Shown: positions 6,425 to 6,729 of the stretch, piece after piece
Layout of the letters: every line of letters starts with the position of its first letter
Position numbering within the stretch: the stretch's first letter is position 1
NCBI GenBank assembly: GCA_015259235.1
Contig: JABZGM010000115.1
Coordinates: 1 to 6,729, forward strand
Direction: 5' to 3'
Source: Alloprevotella sp.
GTDB taxonomy: Bacteria; Bacteroidota; Bacteroidia; Bacteroidales; Bacteroidaceae
DNA: 6,729 nucleotides
The notes under the pieces: model-generated
What the model saw: the letters and a program-made list of their open reading frames with translations, nothing else
What the model was told of the DNA's origin: nothing
The model's database searches: none
Made by a program: the position numbers and the translations under genes

Positions 6425-6729
6425 ATGAAAAAGGTATTGATAGTATGTGCTTGTTGGCTATTGGCTTTGCCGCTTGCGGCTCAGAAGCATAAGCGTACCA
6501 AAGCGAAGCCTCAAGCCCCTAAAATAGTTGCTCCTTCAGTGCCGCTCGATAGCCTTGAGCGATACTATGAAGTGTATAACTTTGATATGGTGCGTAGAGC
6601 TTTGCCTTCGTTTGAACGTGGTGCTGAGCCTATGCGCAGAAAGGCAGAATTATACACCGAGCGCATGGAGCGTGCAGAGCGTATGCTTGAGCATACTGAC
6701 TTTATTCCGCTTATTGGAAAGTATAAAAC
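6425..6729 (+). CDS. Exported protein of unknown function, 3' end beyond window
   Basis: The first 101 codons of a gene cut by the window edge; it is an open frame throughout. It begins MKKVLIVCACWLLALPLAAQ, a clear Sec signal peptide: two Lys, a hydrophobic core and a probable cleavage after LAA. A Cys in the core is not followed by a classical lipobox arrangement, so a lipoprotein is less likely. Next comes a basic, proline-rich linker (KRTKAKPQAPK) and then a helical, charged segment with repeated ER/AER motifs. This start resembles Bacteroidales periplasmic or outer-membrane-associated proteins with PD40/TPR-like bodies, but the diagnostic part is outside the window, so I do not assign a family. 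It has its own promoter, lies beyond a terminator and is richer in GC than the cassette, so it is probably an unrelated flanking chromosomal gene. Confidence 0.8.
   Translation, partial: MKKVLIVCACWLLALPLAAQKHKRTKAKPQAPKIVAPSVPLDSLERYYEVYNFDMVRRALPSFERGAEPMRRKAELYTERMERAERMLEHTDFIPLIGKYK

Noticed and set aside
1..6729. tRNA, rRNA, CRISPR array, riboswitch or attachment site
   Set aside because: I saw no cloverleaf, regularly spaced repeats, or tRNA-end direct repeat; coding sequence fills nearly all of the window.

Overview
The window looks like a piece of a Bacteroidota genome, probably Bacteroidales and perhaps a Porphyromonas relative. The grounds are: two sites matching the Bacteroidota -7 promoter element (TAnnTTTG), few Shine-Dalgarno sequences before genes, an IS30-type transposase remnant of the kind common in that group, and moderate GC. 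By hand count, GC is 40% in bases 1921-2220 and about 47% in bases 6421-6720. The genus is a guess.

Bases 1-5987 hold four tightly packed plus-strand genes that read as one operon. The first is a large protein, open to the left window edge, with a HEPN-like R-N-x3-H motif in its C-terminal third. The second is a helical, coiled-coil protein ending in a small domain that resembles DUF2997. The third is an AAA+ ATPase: a degenerate N-terminal AAA-like half without a Walker A, fused to an intact ClpB/ClpA-D2-type motor. The fourth is a short NrdG-like radical SAM protein (CxxxCxxC, GGEP). Junctions are a 4-base overlap, a 6-base gap and an 8-base overlap, so the products are likely co-translated and act together.

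No housekeeping partner is visible: no ClpP, no DnaK system, no glycyl-radical enzyme. The mix of a probable HEPN effector, a coiled-coil adaptor, a remodelling ATPase and a redox/radical enzyme beside a mobile-element scar suggests a multi-gene conflict (antiphage-type) system. The genes to the left of the window could change this reading.

Bases 5988-6424 hold a decayed IS30-family transposase on the minus strand. It keeps the DNA-binding N-terminus and is broken by an apparent one-base deletion and a stop. A plus-strand terminator (6296-6333) and divergent Bacteroidota-type promoters are also here. The terminator would stop operon transcription before the next gene.

Bases 6425-6729 hold the 5' part of an unrelated gene with a clear signal peptide. 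Its higher GC fits a resident chromosomal gene flanking an acquired cassette.
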